DNA of 64,000 nucleotides from Lactifluus volemus (GCA_022376515.1 WTXI01000005.1:806001-870000), one strand, 5' to 3'; shown: positions 1 through 12,823, counted from the first letter of the stretch. Translations and numbers: made by a program. Notes: a model not told the origin generated them from the letters alone.

Positions 1-1341
1 AGGTTGCGCGTCGCTAGCGTCCGGTGAGCCCATCTTTACTACGTCAGCCAGCCAGTCCTAATCAGCAAGAAGGCCTCGGAGAACTGACGTTCCTACAGCT
101 GTCGACAACATTTCATCCTCCCTCGGTGGCGGGACGCGGCGTCGGGTGAGTTATCACCGCTTGATGTATACTCCTAACTAAAGTAACTAGCTACTTTGCA
201 TCTGGAACAGGCGCCGCAGGACTTGTAGGCGCTTTTCTCTGGTGGGAGATGCGGGGTCTGGGTGTGCGGCTTGGCGTTGGCCTATCTTCAGTACGCCTGA
301 TTTTCTTCATGTATTTAGTTAATAAACAAGCCGCGTATCAGGTCCTACCCTTTCTCATCCCACTGACCTACTTCTTGCTCCTCCCGCGACCTGATTTATT
401 CTCCACCCTCGTACTCCCCGACGTCGAGGACGCCGCTCCGCCTCTGTCAGAGTACACTCAATTACCTGTATCTGAGGAAGATGCGGAAGAAGCAGTGGCC
501 GAGACTGCACAGCTGAAGGCGAAAGCACTGAGCATCAAGGAAAAGTGGGAAATACTCAAGCCAATGTTTCCGCGGTACATGCTCCCGCTATGTAAGCCCC
601 CTTTGATCTAAGAGGGAGCCTAGTACTCACGGTATGGATTGCGTAGTCTTTGTATACCTGGTAAGCTTCTCATGTACTCTATCCCGCTGAATGCAATGCT
701 CACTTCGCGAAGTTTGAATATACAATCAACCAAGGCGTTGCACCTACACTTGTTTACCCTGTTCCTACACTAGAATCATCTCCAGTATTCGGCCACATCA
801 TTCATTCCATCCGGGACTACTACCCCCTTTGGCAGGTGCGTCTATTGCGTTCTTGCTTGCCTCTCATAATTCATCTTTGATTAGCTCGTATATCAAAGTA
901 CTGTATTTCTTTCTCGCTCATCTCTCCCCCTTGGTCTACCGGCTCTTCCAACACATGCAATTCCAATACCCTCCATCATCCAAGGATTCCTTTTGATTAT
1001 ACTAGCATCGGAATCAGCGCTGGGATATTTTCCCGAATCACTGGCTACGGGTATCGTCTTTCTCCTCATAAGCCTCGAGGGAATATGCGGGGGTCTTTCT
1101 TAGTAAGCACCGTATTCACCCTCTCTAGAGGGCTGTAGAGCTCACTTGTGATAGCGTGAATGCGTATTTCCGTGCGGGACAAGAACCCGCAGAGCCCCAC
1201 GAACGAGCGTTCAAGATGGGAGCGATCGGGTTGGCCGACTCGCTAGGCATTCTCGCCGCATCTCTTGTAGCGATGCCGACAGAGATCGTGCTTTGCCGAG
1301 CCCAGGTGGCACGAGGGCAGTCGCTCTGCAGAGAGTTATAA
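1..1341 (+). CDS. BTN1: CLN3/battenin family vacuolar membrane protein (5' partial)
   Basis: This is the 3' part of a gene that begins before the window. It matches the CLN3/Btn1 family, multi-pass proteins of the vacuole or lysosome membrane involved in pH and basic amino acid homeostasis. Visible blocks in order are GLGELTFLQLS (from about 70), a hydrophobic stretch with GAAGLVGAFLWW (211-290), a cytosolic acidic loop rich in Glu (about 420-560), EYTINQGVAPTLVYP (about 716-760), LEGICGG followed by YVNAYFR (1070-1170), and the C-terminal EPHERAFKMGAIGLADSLG to VARGQSLCREL. Introns are clear at 146-210 and 291-341, and more lie near 588-640, 836-890 and 1103-1150. The stop is TAA at 1339-1341. 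Family assignment is firm; the exact middle exons are less so. The next gene is convergent. Confidence 0.88.
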
Positions 1342-2031
1342 GCTGTACCGGCACAACTACAGAGGTTTCGTGCCTACAGCTTGCTATCCGAAGGATACCA
1401 ATCCCAGGAGTTGCTCTCCCAAATCTCGCGCAACATCAAGCTTTCGCGTCCTTCCTTATATCGCTATTCATGTTCCTCTGGTGAGGCCACCGTCTCAACT
1501 CTGTGGCATGAAGGAGTTATGGTGTTGAACTTGAGAGCTCCCAAGGAGTCTTGCTGGATTATCCCACTTTTTTTTTTTTTGCAATTGATAGAGTATGGAT
1601 TGGTTATGGTGCTCATGTATATCGTCATAATATATATATCGAACCTACTAAATTGAAGCCAAGTTGAAACCGGGGTGCATCCCAAGTGCACCTTATCAAC
1701 GTAAAGATGGCAACCGCTCGCTCTAACGCAGTTTTCTCCCTCCCGAATGATGGGATTTCCCAACTACCACGGAAATAGAGTGAGACCTGTGTCCCTGTGT
1801 CACAAGAAAAGCTGTTGGCCACTCGGGACAGCTGGGCAGATGAATGCACCCAAGTGTGCCTTCTTTAACCTTGGGTACTTTTCTGGAACCACTGGGTATT
1901 ATAATAAGTATCTTATAAAGGCAAATAACAAAGCGTTCCACCCCAGTTGAATATTAGTTGGATGGAGTTCCCATGAAGCGTACTTTTCTCGAGACAGAAT
2001 TCCAACCGACCACCGACCCGGGCCTCACATG
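1342..2031. other. Convergent intergenic spacer
   Basis: This spacer holds the 3' flanks of the BTN1 gene and of the DBP4 gene on the other strand. It contains a T11 run near 1569-1580 and an AT-rich patch near 1625-1640. Open frames here are short, on both strands, and show no family signature. I see no gene. Confidence 0.6.
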
Positions 2032-4777
2032 TCATCGCCCACGTAATAGTGCCAATGCGAGAGCCTCTTCATCTTCCAATGCAGTGGGCTGAGATTGTCG
2101 CCGATCTTCTCTGTTCTTCGTGACAACCTCTGCCTCTTCTGTGGTGGAACACCATCGTGCTCGGACCCTGACTCCAGCTGTAGGTCGAATTCGGGGAGAC
2201 GTAACCATCATCCCTGACGTCCGCCTCTGCAAGTGTAGGCCCATCGATATCGTCTCCGTCAGAATGTTCCTACACATAATCAACAAAAATAGTTTGTAGA
2301 AGAAAGGAAGGCCACATACTGCGCGCGATGCTTCCTTCTGCTTCCTCTTCTTCGACTTGCGCTTCTCCTTTGCCTCGGCCTTGTCCCATCTATCGACTTC
2401 CCCCATCCTCATGCGTTCCTTCTCGCCAAACGATCGTCCTGCCTCCAACGCCGCATTCTTCGCATCGCTGACACCGAATACTTGTTCAACTGCTTTCATC
2501 TCGAGCACTTGGTGTGCTACCCCATCATCATCAAACACAAGGTGTGTTGGCGTCTCAGCATATTTAATTTGCCCTTTTTGTTCCTTATGGCTTTCCGGCG
2601 GCGATTCGATACATTTTCTTCAACAGGAAGTGGTGTAGAGGTGGAAGGAAGGTCATGGTCAACACGTTTAAGTGTGATGAAATCCTCCTCCGAGTCAGAT
2701 GCGCCAGAGGTGTGATCAACAAGTTTGTTGTAATGCTCGGAGAGGACGCCACGATTCTTGCGCTCAAACATGCGGTCGTATTTTGTGCGGACGCGGGCCT
2801 GGGTGAAGATATGGTTTCAGTCACCGAGTTAACGTCAACTTTTAGACAACGAAAAGCGCACGGCAACCTTCTCTTTCTTCTCTGTAGGGGGAACATTGAC
2901 CAGCTCGTCTTGTGAAGCACCGTCTTCGTCTTCAATAGGACTGCTTACATCACTGCTATCACTATGCGTTTCTTCATCTTCTGACTGTGGAGGTGCAACC
3001 GCGCGCGATGCATTCTTGCGCTCCTTTGCTTGAGCACGACTCAAGAACCTGATCTTTGGTGCGCCAGCAAGGCCCAAGGAAGCCGCAAATGCCTCAACAG
3101 GAAGTTCTTCGACTTTGAAAATTGATTTGTCGTGCTGAAGGTGTACTGATCGCACATACGATACCAGCGCTCGCTGTGCGAGGTACTTGACGTCAGGATC
3201 TTGGAATGCAAGACGCTGCAACTGGTCTAGAATAGAAAAAGTCTTGCTCGGACGAATCTTGATGCTCTGAATTTCAATACCACGCGCTCTCAATGCCTCG
3301 ACCATCCCTGTCTCTTCACTCGGCAACAATAGAAGCAAGGCATGGCCACCTTTCGCGTAGCGGGCCGTACGACCTACTCGATGCACGTAAGTAGCAGCAT
3401 CCTCAGGCGCATCTCCTTGTACGACCCAGTCGATGGAAGGGAAATCGAGACCCCGTGCGGCAAGATCTGTCGCAAATAATACGGCATGTTGCATGCGACC
3501 AAACCGAGATACCACGTCGAGGCGTGTATGTTGTTTCTGTTGACCGTGCAGGTGTAGCAGTGGTGTGCCTGGGTGCAGCCGCCGGAAAGCCTCAAAGACG
3601 AAACGTACTTGTTTCGCGGAGGAAAGAAAAATCAAGGTCTTGTTCTGTAGATGAGACTTGATAAACGACCAAAGTACGTCGATTTTAGACTCGAGAGCGC
3701 AGAGAGCGTAGTGTTGTTCAAGGCCGACTGGGAGTTCTAGATGTTTGCTTCCTTCTGCCGTGGATGCTGCAGCGTCTGTGCTGATAAAGATAGGATTCTG
3801 TAGGGAAAGACGGGCGAGATCGGAGACTGATTGAGTCTGAGTGGCGGAAAAAAGGAGGGTCTGTCGTGATTTCGGAAGATGACCGAGGAGAGCAGAGAGA
3901 GTACGCGAGAAGCCCATGTCAAGGATACGATCAGCTTCGTCGAGCACTGGATAAATGGGCATTTGAATGGTTCGAAAAAAAAAAGAAAAGAGCAGAACGT
4001 ACCTAGCAATTGAAGATTGTCGCAATCAAACCCTACAGTTTGGTCCATGTGTTGAAGCAGTCGACCAGGGGTGGCAACAAGGATGTTCATTCTGGAGAGG
4101 CGCTCACGCTCATCTTTGAGACTCTTTCCGCCGATGACAATACCAGCAGAAAAACTGTGGTACCCGCCAATAGACCGCAAAACGTCAAATATTTGAACAG
4201 CCTATGAGAGAAAGATTAGAGGGCTGTGGAATGGATCCCTGAGATATTCACACACAAGCTCTCGCGTGGGAGATATAATAAGTGCTCCCAAACCGTCCTG
4301 TGGGCCCCAGTGTCTTCGGTACAAGATTTCCAGAACTGGTACGAGAAAACAGAGGGTCTTGCCACTTCCCGTGCGTGCAGCACCTAGAATGTCCTTACCC
4401 GTCAGTGAAACAGGTAGACTTTTCGCCTGCACATCAGTCATCTCGACGAAGAATGCTTTCTTCAGGCCTGATCCAAGCAGCTGAGGACCACATCAAGGAC
4501 GTGTGCAACAAAAAGATCCGACCTTTCTTCGTGAGGTTTGATATTGGGAGATCAGAAAAAGCTCTCAAGTCATCTGCAGCGGACTGGCTTTTTCAACAAC
4601 GGTAATATGATAGAGCAAAGTTGCGGCGTACAAATTGGGAGGCTGCCTGTTCCAAGGTTTCAATCTGTCGCTTTTCTTCCAATCGTCTTGTTTTCGAAGA
4701 TCGAATATGGGCACGTAATTTTGACCCATTCTTCGTTTTTTTCTTCTGTGTTCAGGGCGGACTGAAAGGGGACCCAT
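2032..4777 (-). CDS. DBP4: DEAD-box ATP-dependent RNA helicase Dbp4 (Hca4)
   Basis: Dbp4 is a nucleolar helicase of early 18S rRNA processing that helps release U14 snoRNA. In order the protein has a basic coiled start ([19 protein letters not shown]), the Q-motif region [19 protein letters not shown] then EMTDVQ, motif [34 protein letters not shown] ([13 protein letters not shown]), SAT (LLFSATQT), and in the second RecA lobe [12 protein letters not shown] and HRVGRTARY. After this comes the family DUF4217-type region ([20 protein letters not shown]) and an acidic/basic tail ending [15 protein letters not shown]. Introns include 4468-4522, one near 4575-4640 and one before the DEAD motif. 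Two frame breaks, near 4736-4742 (T7 on the plus strand) and 2193-2196 (G4), need one base each. The start at 4777 is a best guess and depends on the first break. Function is firm. Confidence 0.9.
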
Positions 4778-4849
4778 TTGTGGTGTCGGCCCGGTGTAAC
4801 CGTACCAATGTGTGGCCACCGTGACCTCGAGCCTGCGGTTCACCACACC

Positions 4850-7357
4850 ATGGTCTCACCGTCTTCAAGTCAAACTATTCGGATTCGTTCTTCTATCTCT
4901 GATACAAAGTTTCCCAAAGTTCGCCGTTCCCGTCGCCGCCGCCATCACCGGTCTTCAACTTCCAGTACAAGTAAAGGAAATGATATCTCATTCTCATCTA
5001 CGCATGATAGCGATGAGGACGAGGATTCAGCTTCGTGGAATTCAGAACAACACGCTGGTCCTTCTCCCGAACTCGCTTATCCACAACCATTTCGATTACG
5101 ATCTACCTTCAGGGGTCTGAGCGACCCTCCACCTGTTCGACAGGACTCGAGCAACTTCTCCCCCCCGAGCCCAGTGAGGACGGGCCACTTCTCATCTATT
5201 CCTCTCTACCAGCCACCCCGATGAGATCGCCCTCACCCCGGGCGTCCAATGAAGAGCAGTACAAGCTACCACCAGAACCATCTGATGTTTACACTGCACC
5301 CTTTTCGCTCTGGGACTACCTGAGGGAAGAGTTATTGGCAACCGACTTTGACTCCCACCAGGAGTTGAAGTGGGAGCGAGTTGGGAATTTCCTCTCTATT
5401 CCGCTTGCTATCGAGAAAGTGAGTCCATTTGGCGCATCATACAGGGCCCGCCTAACCGTCTCAAAAGATCATATCTTTCGGCTTTATACTATGCTTTGAC
5501 TCATTCCTGTACACGTTTACAGTGCAGCCTATTCGTTTTACTCTCGCTCTTTGGCGTCTCTTGAAAAGTGCCGTCACAAATTCGAAGACTCCTCTACCAC
5601 CATCTCAGAAAGCCGACATTCTGAGAACGCTCTTACTCGGTCTATCAATCTTAATTCTCATCCCGCTAGCAGATGCGAGTAAAATCTACCACTCAATTCG
5701 CGGCCAGGATACGATCAAATTGTATGTGATATTCAATGCACTCGAAGTAGGCCCCTCTTTCCTATTCTTCTATGACGTCTTGCAGTGATTTGTTTACTTC
5801 TGTCTGTCCTGCCAACAGATAGCTGACAAGCTTTGCGCATCCATCGGGCAAGATATTCTTGACTGCTTGTTCTCCCGATCAACACTTCTATTGCTCTCTC
5901 GAAGGTTACCTTTGACTACACATACGATCCGGCCGGTCATATACTTCCTTTTGGCAACGTTATACACCGGTAAGTCACTGCATCTTATTTTGGTCGCGCG
6001 GAGTGAATATCTCGTGAACAGTGACGCATGCATTGGTGATGGTGTACCAAATGCTGTGTCTCAACGTTGCTATCAATTCATACGACAACGCACTTCTGTC
6101 CCTTCTCATGTCCAACCAATTCGTCGAGATCAAAGGAAGCGTGTTCAAAAAATTCGAGAAGGACAATTTATTCCAGATCACCTGCGCAGGTCCCTAATCC
6201 TATCTCATACGCAGCCAGAATGCTAAGTACTTTTTGCAGATATCGTAGAGCGCTTTTCTCTCGCCCTCATGCTCGTTTTTGTTGCCTTCCGCAACCTGAT
6301 CGAGCTCCGTGGATCCGAATTCGATTTCAGTGGAGGAATGTTTCTCCCTGAGTCATTTGGTTGGATTGGTGGCAGTGTTTTATGGACCATCTCTTATGTG
6401 GGTACTCCCTTATCTTTTGTGACCTAATCCATGAATTATATCCACAGCCTGTTCTGACGGTCATGCTCTCCGAGACCCTCGTAGACTGGCTCAAGCACGC
6501 CTTCATTACCAAGTTCAACCATATTCGTCCATCTGTTTACGAACGCTATAAAGATGTGCTTTGCCGCGACCTCGCAAGTGGTAGCCGACTCAGTGCACGC
6601 AAGCACAGTTACGTTGACCAGTCTCCTGTGGTAGCTCGCCGCCTTGGATTCTCCTCGCTCCCACTTGCGGTTCTCACAATCCTCATCGGCACTCAGGCCG
6701 TGACGCTGCTCGTTTCTTCTGCCAGTCCATTTCCAGCATCGACTCTGCACCGACACCCTGTGGGAGCCACATGGGGCCCAGGCTTTTCCCTTCCCTTTCA
6801 GTGGTGGACAGTTGAAGGCTGGCAAGAATTGTTTTTGACTCGTCTAGACTGGGAGCTCGTCTCCTACAGGGCAAAGTGGGGTATCATTGGCTTTACATTT
6901 TGGATGTGGTACGACATTTGCCTCCATTCTGTCGCCCATTTATATGATTCATAATTCCACTCAGCTTTGTCTTGATCAAGGTAATCATGGGCGTTAATCT
7001 GGTGAGCTACGCAACTCGTCGCGGAGCAGGGGTGGAGGCACGCGAGGCTGCGGATGTAGTCAATGACTTTGGCCGAGATCCTATTGGTGAAGCCCAGGAG
7101 GAACGAGTGAGTTTCAATCTTACTCTCCCGTCAACGGTCCCTCATTATGGCATGCACTTGACGAACAGAAGTACAATCGGGAGCTTAAAGACATTTTGGA
7201 CAACCCATGTGATGATGCGGCAGCAGTCTCGGAGATTGGTGAGCGTAAACCGGGGAGGCCAGGTGTTATCGAATCTAGCCGAGATGAAGACGGGCAACGA
7301 AAGAGGCCTAAGCTCGAGGAGCTCACGCGGTTTACGATGGTCAAGAGGATTTGGTGA
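4850..7357 (+). CDS. TAPT1/Emp65 family multi-pass membrane protein
   Basis: This belongs to the TAPT1 family (yeast Emp65, human TAPT1), endoplasmic reticulum or ciliary-base membrane proteins of unclear biochemistry. The N-terminal ~120 residues are disordered and Ser/Arg-rich with an acidic patch. The family domain starts at SLWDYLREELLATDFDS (about 5310) and continues through QPIRFTLALWRLLKS, YHSIRGQDTIKLYVIFNALE, GQDILDCLFSRSTL, SNQFVEIKGSVFKKFEKDN, IVERFSLALMLVFVAFRNL and a C-terminal LIKVIMGVNLVSYATRRG. It closes with a charged tail ending MVKRIW and a TGA at 7355-7357. Several 50-60 nt introns lie between these blocks. The N-terminal disordered part joins the conserved part only if one base is missing from the C7 run at 5160-5166, or an unseen intron lies there. 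ATG at 4850 has a good context. Its start lies about 70 bp from that of DBP4, so the two share a divergent promoter. Confidence 0.87.
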
Positions 7358-7707
7358 GCTCCAAATGGTGATTATTCAGCTCCAAATAGAAAAACGATTC
7401 TGCCATTCATAACGTGTGTAAGTTGCCATACATGAGACAAAGAATTCGCCAAGCTAATACCTCCGTACTACATTGACGATGTCTGTATCCATGCAACAAT
7501 AGGTAGTATACACAACACATTCCTAATCAGCGACAAGTAACCAAGGAGTGTCTTCAACGGTAGCTTCAAGTCCATGAACATCAATACACTTAAAAATACA
7601 TAACAAATAAAAGATGACGACAACCCGAAATGTGAGTGAGTGGAGAAAACCAAGGAAATGCGGTGAGATACCGCGGTATTTGTAGAGTGAGTAACCCTGT
7701 TCTGCTG
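7358..7707. other. Convergent 3' spacer
   Basis: The stretch between the TAPT1-type stop and the stop of the next minus-strand gene holds only short frames and AT-rich sequence near 7590-7615. No gene or repeat is seen. Confidence 0.5.
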
Positions 7708-8864
7708 TCAGCGCCTTTGCGTTGATGTGTTGCGACTCCTCAAGTCACGGTTTGACTTAACACCGCTGACAGTGCGCTGACGACTTTCATCGTAACCATA
7801 GCCGTGCCCAAGATAGTTGGACGGCTTGCTCAGTGCCCTCTGGCGGGCTTCGTGCTCACGAGAACCCCCGTCCATCTTGCGAAGGCCCTCCGCTTCAGTG
7901 ACTGACACGAAGCGTCGTGTACCACGCGGAGTTAGTAGAGGTTCCTCCTCGGCGTTATTTATGGGTATCGCAACTCGCATTTCCTGTCGCATCACGGCGT
8001 CTCCGAACTCCTTGGATATCTTGTACGCAGCTCGAATGCGGGATACCGCCGAAGTAGGCAGCGGTGGATGGCAAGGTAGTTCCACCTCTTTCACAGAGGT
8101 CGAGCTCTTCTTTCGATGAGGTGATCGCGATTGGCTTGAGGGTACAGAACACCCCTTGGACACATGATAGGGAGGGGGGGACGGGAACGGGACGGGACGA
8201 TGGCGGTTCTGTGGCTGACCCGACTCAGAGGTGGCGATGCGATGAGTGGGTGTCCTAGGTCGAGACCTCTCCCGAGGGGCACTGCGGAGACTCCACTGTG
8301 AGGGACACGAGATAACACTTCTCTGCGCCTCAGCATCTGTGTCACGTTTGTCGTGCCGAGCTGGCTTTGTGGGTGTGTGTCTTGATGTGTGGACAATGGA
8401 CGAGACACCTCGGCTAGAATTGGCTACGTTCCCGCTCTCCAGGACACGCGGGGACCTTTCCACACGGGGATAGCTCTCTTGCGCCGCCCAATATGAAGGC
8501 GGCTCCGGGGGCCCATCAGCCGAAACCGAGCGGGCCATCCGAGGCGCCGAAGACACGGGTGTTTTCACAGGCCGTAGCAGCCACGGCGTGACTCTGGTGA
8601 GACTCTCAGCCATAAGTGGCCAGTCAAGGTACTCCAAATCGTCATCTTTCGGTGGGACTGGAGGCGGCAAGCGATCAAAGCTGTCTGGGGGGAGGACAGC
8701 GTCTGCAATATTGCGAGGTCGAGTTCTCGGTGTGTAGCTGTGATGATGATCCCTGTTGGTGATCCAGGCCCCGTGTGGTTAGAAGCTTTGTTTTAAAGCC
8801 AATCCATGACGACTTACATTTCAAGGATCGCATAAGTGTGTTGATCGGTGTATGTGTATGCCAT
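7708..8864 (-). CDS. Disordered hypothetical protein
   Basis: Two exons are well supported: 8818-8864 (starting MAYTYTDQHTYAILE) and 7708-8752, joined by a 65-nt GT-AG intron at 8753-8817. The joined protein of about 363 residues has no domain I recognise. It opens with a short aromatic/His segment, then a Pro-rich stretch (LPPPVPPKDDDLEYLDWP) that looks like a conserved short motif, and then a long Ser/Arg/Pro-rich region typical of disorder. Near the end, ISKEFGDAVMRQEMRVAIP may form a short helix. The C-terminus is basic. Splicing and codon pattern support a real gene; function is unknown. It lies 1 kb from a second disordered gene on the same strand, but I see no clear sequence similarity between them. 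Confidence 0.7.
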
Positions 8865-9892
8865 TGCGAGTAGGGGAAATAGTCAACTGCAATCCAGTGC
8901 AGTGAGTTGCGATAACAGGAGCAAGTTGGGGGACGTTAGTGGAAATGGCTAACATGACAGAGCACCTTAAATATATGTCAGTGCTACCCCGGGCCCATTG
9001 TCTCCAAGTCCACAATTCACACTGCCACTTGATACAGTTGAGAGCGGACTTCGCACAACGTGAGTCAACGTCAATGGTAAGAGTAGCCGATTTGATATGT
9101 TATTCCCGGCGTCCGCAATTTGAAATATACATCGCCGTCGCGTATTTCTCCGCAACTACTGCACGCAGTCACACCGAATCTTTACATGAGCCAGCGTGAT
9201 TGGTTAGTTCTGACTCTACAAAGTCCTAATCCTGAAGGTTTAGTATAGATAGGAAAGCCGAAGCATATCCAGTCAATAGGTATTTTCCTAACGAGAACCC
9301 TGTATGGGCACGTAATTTTTTCCGGCGCTTCGTGGGACACCCGCCGTCGTGCCGATCTGTGTTCCCATTACTAAAATGGGATGCACAGGCCGCAGCCGGA
9401 GAGATCAGACTCCGGATTCCGGAATCAAGCAGTGCAACAGCGGTGCACAGATGCACAGAGTCGTCGAGTTGACAGGGATCTCTCCTCTCCGATTATCAAC
9501 CCCTCCTCTTCATATTTGCGAGGTTGTGAGGAGAGCAGCCGCAAAGGGGGAGAAATTTATCCGACCAAGTGGACTACATTTTTCACACATATGTATGGTT
9601 TCCATTCCACAGTGTCCACTTGGCTATCGAGTCACGAGTGAAAAAAAAACAACCACAATAAAATACATTCGCGGAGATTGTCAGAAAAGTAGTAAGTTTT
9701 TAGCATTGTTCTATTCATTAGGAAAAGATAGTGAAGAAAAACATTATAAAGTCGTCCCCAGGAACCTGCCCCAGGAACGACACACATGACCATGATCGTG
9801 ACCGAATCTGACTAGGCGAAAAGCAGACACATGAATAAAAAGCAGCGGGTCAACCGTAACGGTAGTACAATAAACTCAACAACATCAATCTC
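8865..9892. other. Intergenic region between two minus-strand genes
   Basis: About 1 kb containing the promoter of the 7708-8864 gene and the 3' flank of the 9893-11374 gene. Open frames on both strands are short and lack splice-compatible neighbours. An A9 run lies at 9641-9650. I see no coding or RNA gene. Confidence 0.5.
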
Positions 9893-11374
9893 TCACCGAA
9901 AGGTGGCACCTGCCCATTGCTGACTCCCATTCAGATATCCATAGTCAGCTAACGAAAGATATTCCACTTCTCGACCGTGACCTGGCCTTCTAGAATTCTC
10001 CGTCGCCGCGCGCCGGTGATGGCGTGAGCGCTGCTGACGATCCGCGTCTCGCTCTGCCCTGCGCACCTCACGATCTCGGGCACGGTCTCGGTCACCGCGT
10101 ATACGTTCGATATATGCCCTATTGTCCCTGATGCCACGGCGCATATTGTCAGCCTCATGAGCTGCGACTCTGTATGCGTCCCGTTCTGCTCGTGGTGGTG
10201 GCGGCGGCGACGGCAGCATCGCAACCTGGAAAGGCGGAGTCGCCGGCAGGGGAGTCGGCCACACCACGTTAGCCGGCACGGGCGCTTCTTGGATGTTAGA
10301 ATGGCTGAGATTCCTGCCGGCCGATTCTGCCAACATCTGTAGTCTCTTCGCGTTGGGCCTTTCCGACAAGTTCAGAGGTTTGGGCGTGTGGACAGGCGGT
10401 GGGGCGTTTGAAAGTATAAAGCTTGAGCGGGCCTTTCTGAGGTGGGGTGCTTTCTTTGACGCTGAATCGTACGTATCCGGATGATGGCGATTGTGGTGTG
10501 TAACTGTGGCACCACGGACACGCGGCGCAAAGGCGTTTTCTGGGTATCTTGCATGAGTAGAGGGCAATCTATGTTGCTCGGTGTGTTCGAGGTTAACGAC
10601 CTGGGAGGGATTCAAGGGTGGTCGAGAATGTGAGGTGGTCGGATGTCCAGGTACCGATGAATACTCTGGCGGATGGCTGCGGCTACGCGTAGAAAGGTTG
10701 CCAGCCTTTGTGTGATCCGTCCGGTGCTGCGACCGCGGGACGCGCTGAGCGGCGGAGGCTAGAGAAAAGTCATTTGTGCTTTGAGAAGCGCTATTGTGTC
10801 GGGTGTGCGCGTGCGTCGCGGGGTGCTTTGCGGGCACAGGCACGGATGACATCGATAAAGCTGGTCGATGAACTGCTGGACGTGACGCATGCACTTGGCT
10901 TCTGTTGACAACAACAGCCCCGGGTGGATCGCGAGCAAAAGGATCAAGAGCTATCGGTAACAAGGGGGGTGACATGATATCTCCATGGTTAGGGGAATAT
11001 TCGTGCCATCCCCTCCGGTGCCAACGATGCGCAAAATCTGAGCGACCATCGAGTTCTTCCTGACATGGCCAGCCGCATGCGGTCGTGATGAAGTAGAAGC
11101 GACAGGAAGGTCGCGACTCGTAGTCCGACTGAAAAAGGGCATAGAACGCGTCTGCTTCAGGGCGCCATCCCTGTTCTTTGGAAGGGTGATGGTCTCAAAA
11201 AGACCTGGTCTGATACCCCATTCGTCGTGAACATCCCCCCCTTGAAATACCTCCTTGTTGGAATCGAGCTCTCTGAAAGTCCATCCAATTTCTAATCAGT
11301 CACGCAGGGTGAGATAAAGTTAACAGAAGGACATACTTTGTAAGAAACCTGCGTGCTTGTCGAATGAGTTGCAT
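9893..11374 (-). CDS. Disordered hypothetical protein with charged C-terminal helix
   Basis: The model starts at MQLIRQARRFLTK (11374). After an intron of about 64 nt ending near 11270 it continues with ELDSNKEVFQGGDVHDEW, then GIRPGLFETITLPKNRDG and a Ser/Arg/His-rich section to SMVAQILRIVGTGGDG. The main 360-codon frame (9893-10975) follows. It is Pro/His/Ser-rich, then has a strongly charged segment with repeated Arg/Asp (RRGIRDNRAYIERIRGDRDR onward) that should form a long helix, and ends SLADYGYLNGSQQWAGATFR. The N-terminal and main frames join only if one base is missing from the G6 run at 10964-10969. The alternative is that translation begins at the ATG at 10975. No domain is recognised and function is unknown. 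Confidence 0.6.
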
Positions 11375-12140
11375 CCCGGTGCGTGTGTATACGCAGATGA
11401 AATTTTAGATTCTATACTCGTGCACTGCACTGTATAGAACCTGGGCAGAGGGTCTGAGGCAAGGTAGAACATGACGATGCTTTAAACGATAAATTGTGGT
11501 GGTCAGAAATCCACACACCCCAAAAGCAAGGCCATTGTAATAGAATCCACAGTACAGGCTGACAGCGGGCAGCATAGTCCGAGCGCTCGCGAAATCAAGG
11601 GACTACTTGGTGGTAAACAATTGAACTACTCCAGATGCGCATCTAGCACAGGGACAAGATCGCAAGTTTTCTTTGCCCCCTAGATGGTCCGCAGCAACAC
11701 GCATGTGCAGGAGTGTACAGCATGTCTATGATAGGGATTACACAGCCAAAGTAACAAATCGGGAGTAGTCCATTTACATGACCGGTGGATATATCCGGAA
11801 GCGAACCACTAGTCTTACCCTCATTCTCAAAAGCTATATGAGTTTGAAAGTCAACTGATCGGAAATTCCTCGTATAAAATGAGAAGCACTGATGGAGCGT
11901 GGTGGAGCGTGGCGGCTGGCTGTGATCCGACGTGATCCCTTGTCTCGTGCGCTGCGGTCCGAACGATCGCACGCAGTGGCACACTCGCATAGGTTGACTT
12001 GAGCTGACGTAAGGATACCTTTTTACAGTCTCATCTATAAATTGGCGTCACTTTGGGTTCAGTTCAGTTCAGAACACGCCACCCCTTTACGGTCCTCTTA
12101 ACGCCTCCCCCCCCCTCTTATCGCACGAGCAGCATACGAG
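11375..12140. other. Divergent intergenic region upstream of the PalI-like gene
   Basis: This 0.77-kb stretch lies between two divergently transcribed genes, so it probably holds both promoters. A pyrimidine-rich tract (12085-12120, with a C8 run near 12107) sits just before the start of the plus-strand gene, as is common in fungal core promoters. No gene is seen. Confidence 0.5.
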
Positions 12141-12823
12141 ATGGCCTCCTCTCCTGCTGCGCCAGGTCTATTTTTTTGTTTCGTTGCGACGCTGTTACTC
12201 GTCTTCGTACGCATCTCGTCTAGCTTTGTCCATACTTCCTTCACTGACATATTATATTTTCCAGGTATCCGTATCGGCCCCAACCTGGAATGCTATATAT
12301 TTCCTTAGCGCAACTAACGGAGGGGACGTGGACTACCGATTTGGCGTGTTCGGTTATACCGGAACACAAGCTCACATAGGATACCAATTCCCTATTGCGT
12401 ATGTCGTTTCGCCTTCACGATAATCTTGAAAATTGACACACTTTCAGGACCGGTGAATTATCATCGAGTACCATTCATAATCTCACAAGTACCCTCCTCC
12501 TGCACCCCATTGCCGCTGGCCTGTCTGGTCTTGCCGTACTATTCGGTCTTTGCGGTATTGGATACCACCGTTCAGGGACCGTCCTCATGGCCCTTAGTTC
12601 TTCATTGGCAGCGCTTGTCACATTCGTTGCTTTCGTTCTTGACTTGGTGCTCTTTAGCATCGCCCGTCATGAATTCCGCAAGTTTGGTTGGTCCTCGAAC
12701 TACGGCAATGCGATATGGATCACCCTGGGTGCATTAGTCGCGCTTGCGCTCGGCTTCTGTACTTCAACAATTGGCATATTCGGCTCGTATAGACGTCAAC
12801 GCCGATACTTTGGCACCTACTAA
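12141..12823 (+). CDS. PalI/Rim9 family pH-sensing membrane protein
   Basis: Three exons (12141-12206, 12265-12398, 12448-12823) with clean GT-AG introns give a protein of about 191 residues. It fits the SUR7/PalI (Rim9) family, plasma-membrane proteins that assist the PalH/Rim21 alkaline-pH sensor. A first hydrophobic segment (GLFFCFVATLLLVFVSV) is followed by an extracellular loop with the family-like FGVFGYTG, and then three further membrane segments (IAAGLSGLAVLFGLCGIGY, LAALVTFVAFVLDLVLFSIA, IWITLGALVALALGFCTSTI). The C-terminus is short and basic (GSYRRQRRYFGTY). The small size suits Rim9 rather than the long-tailed ascomycete PalI. The call rests on topology and the loop motif, so general SUR7-family membership is safer than the specific pathway role. 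Confidence 0.8.
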
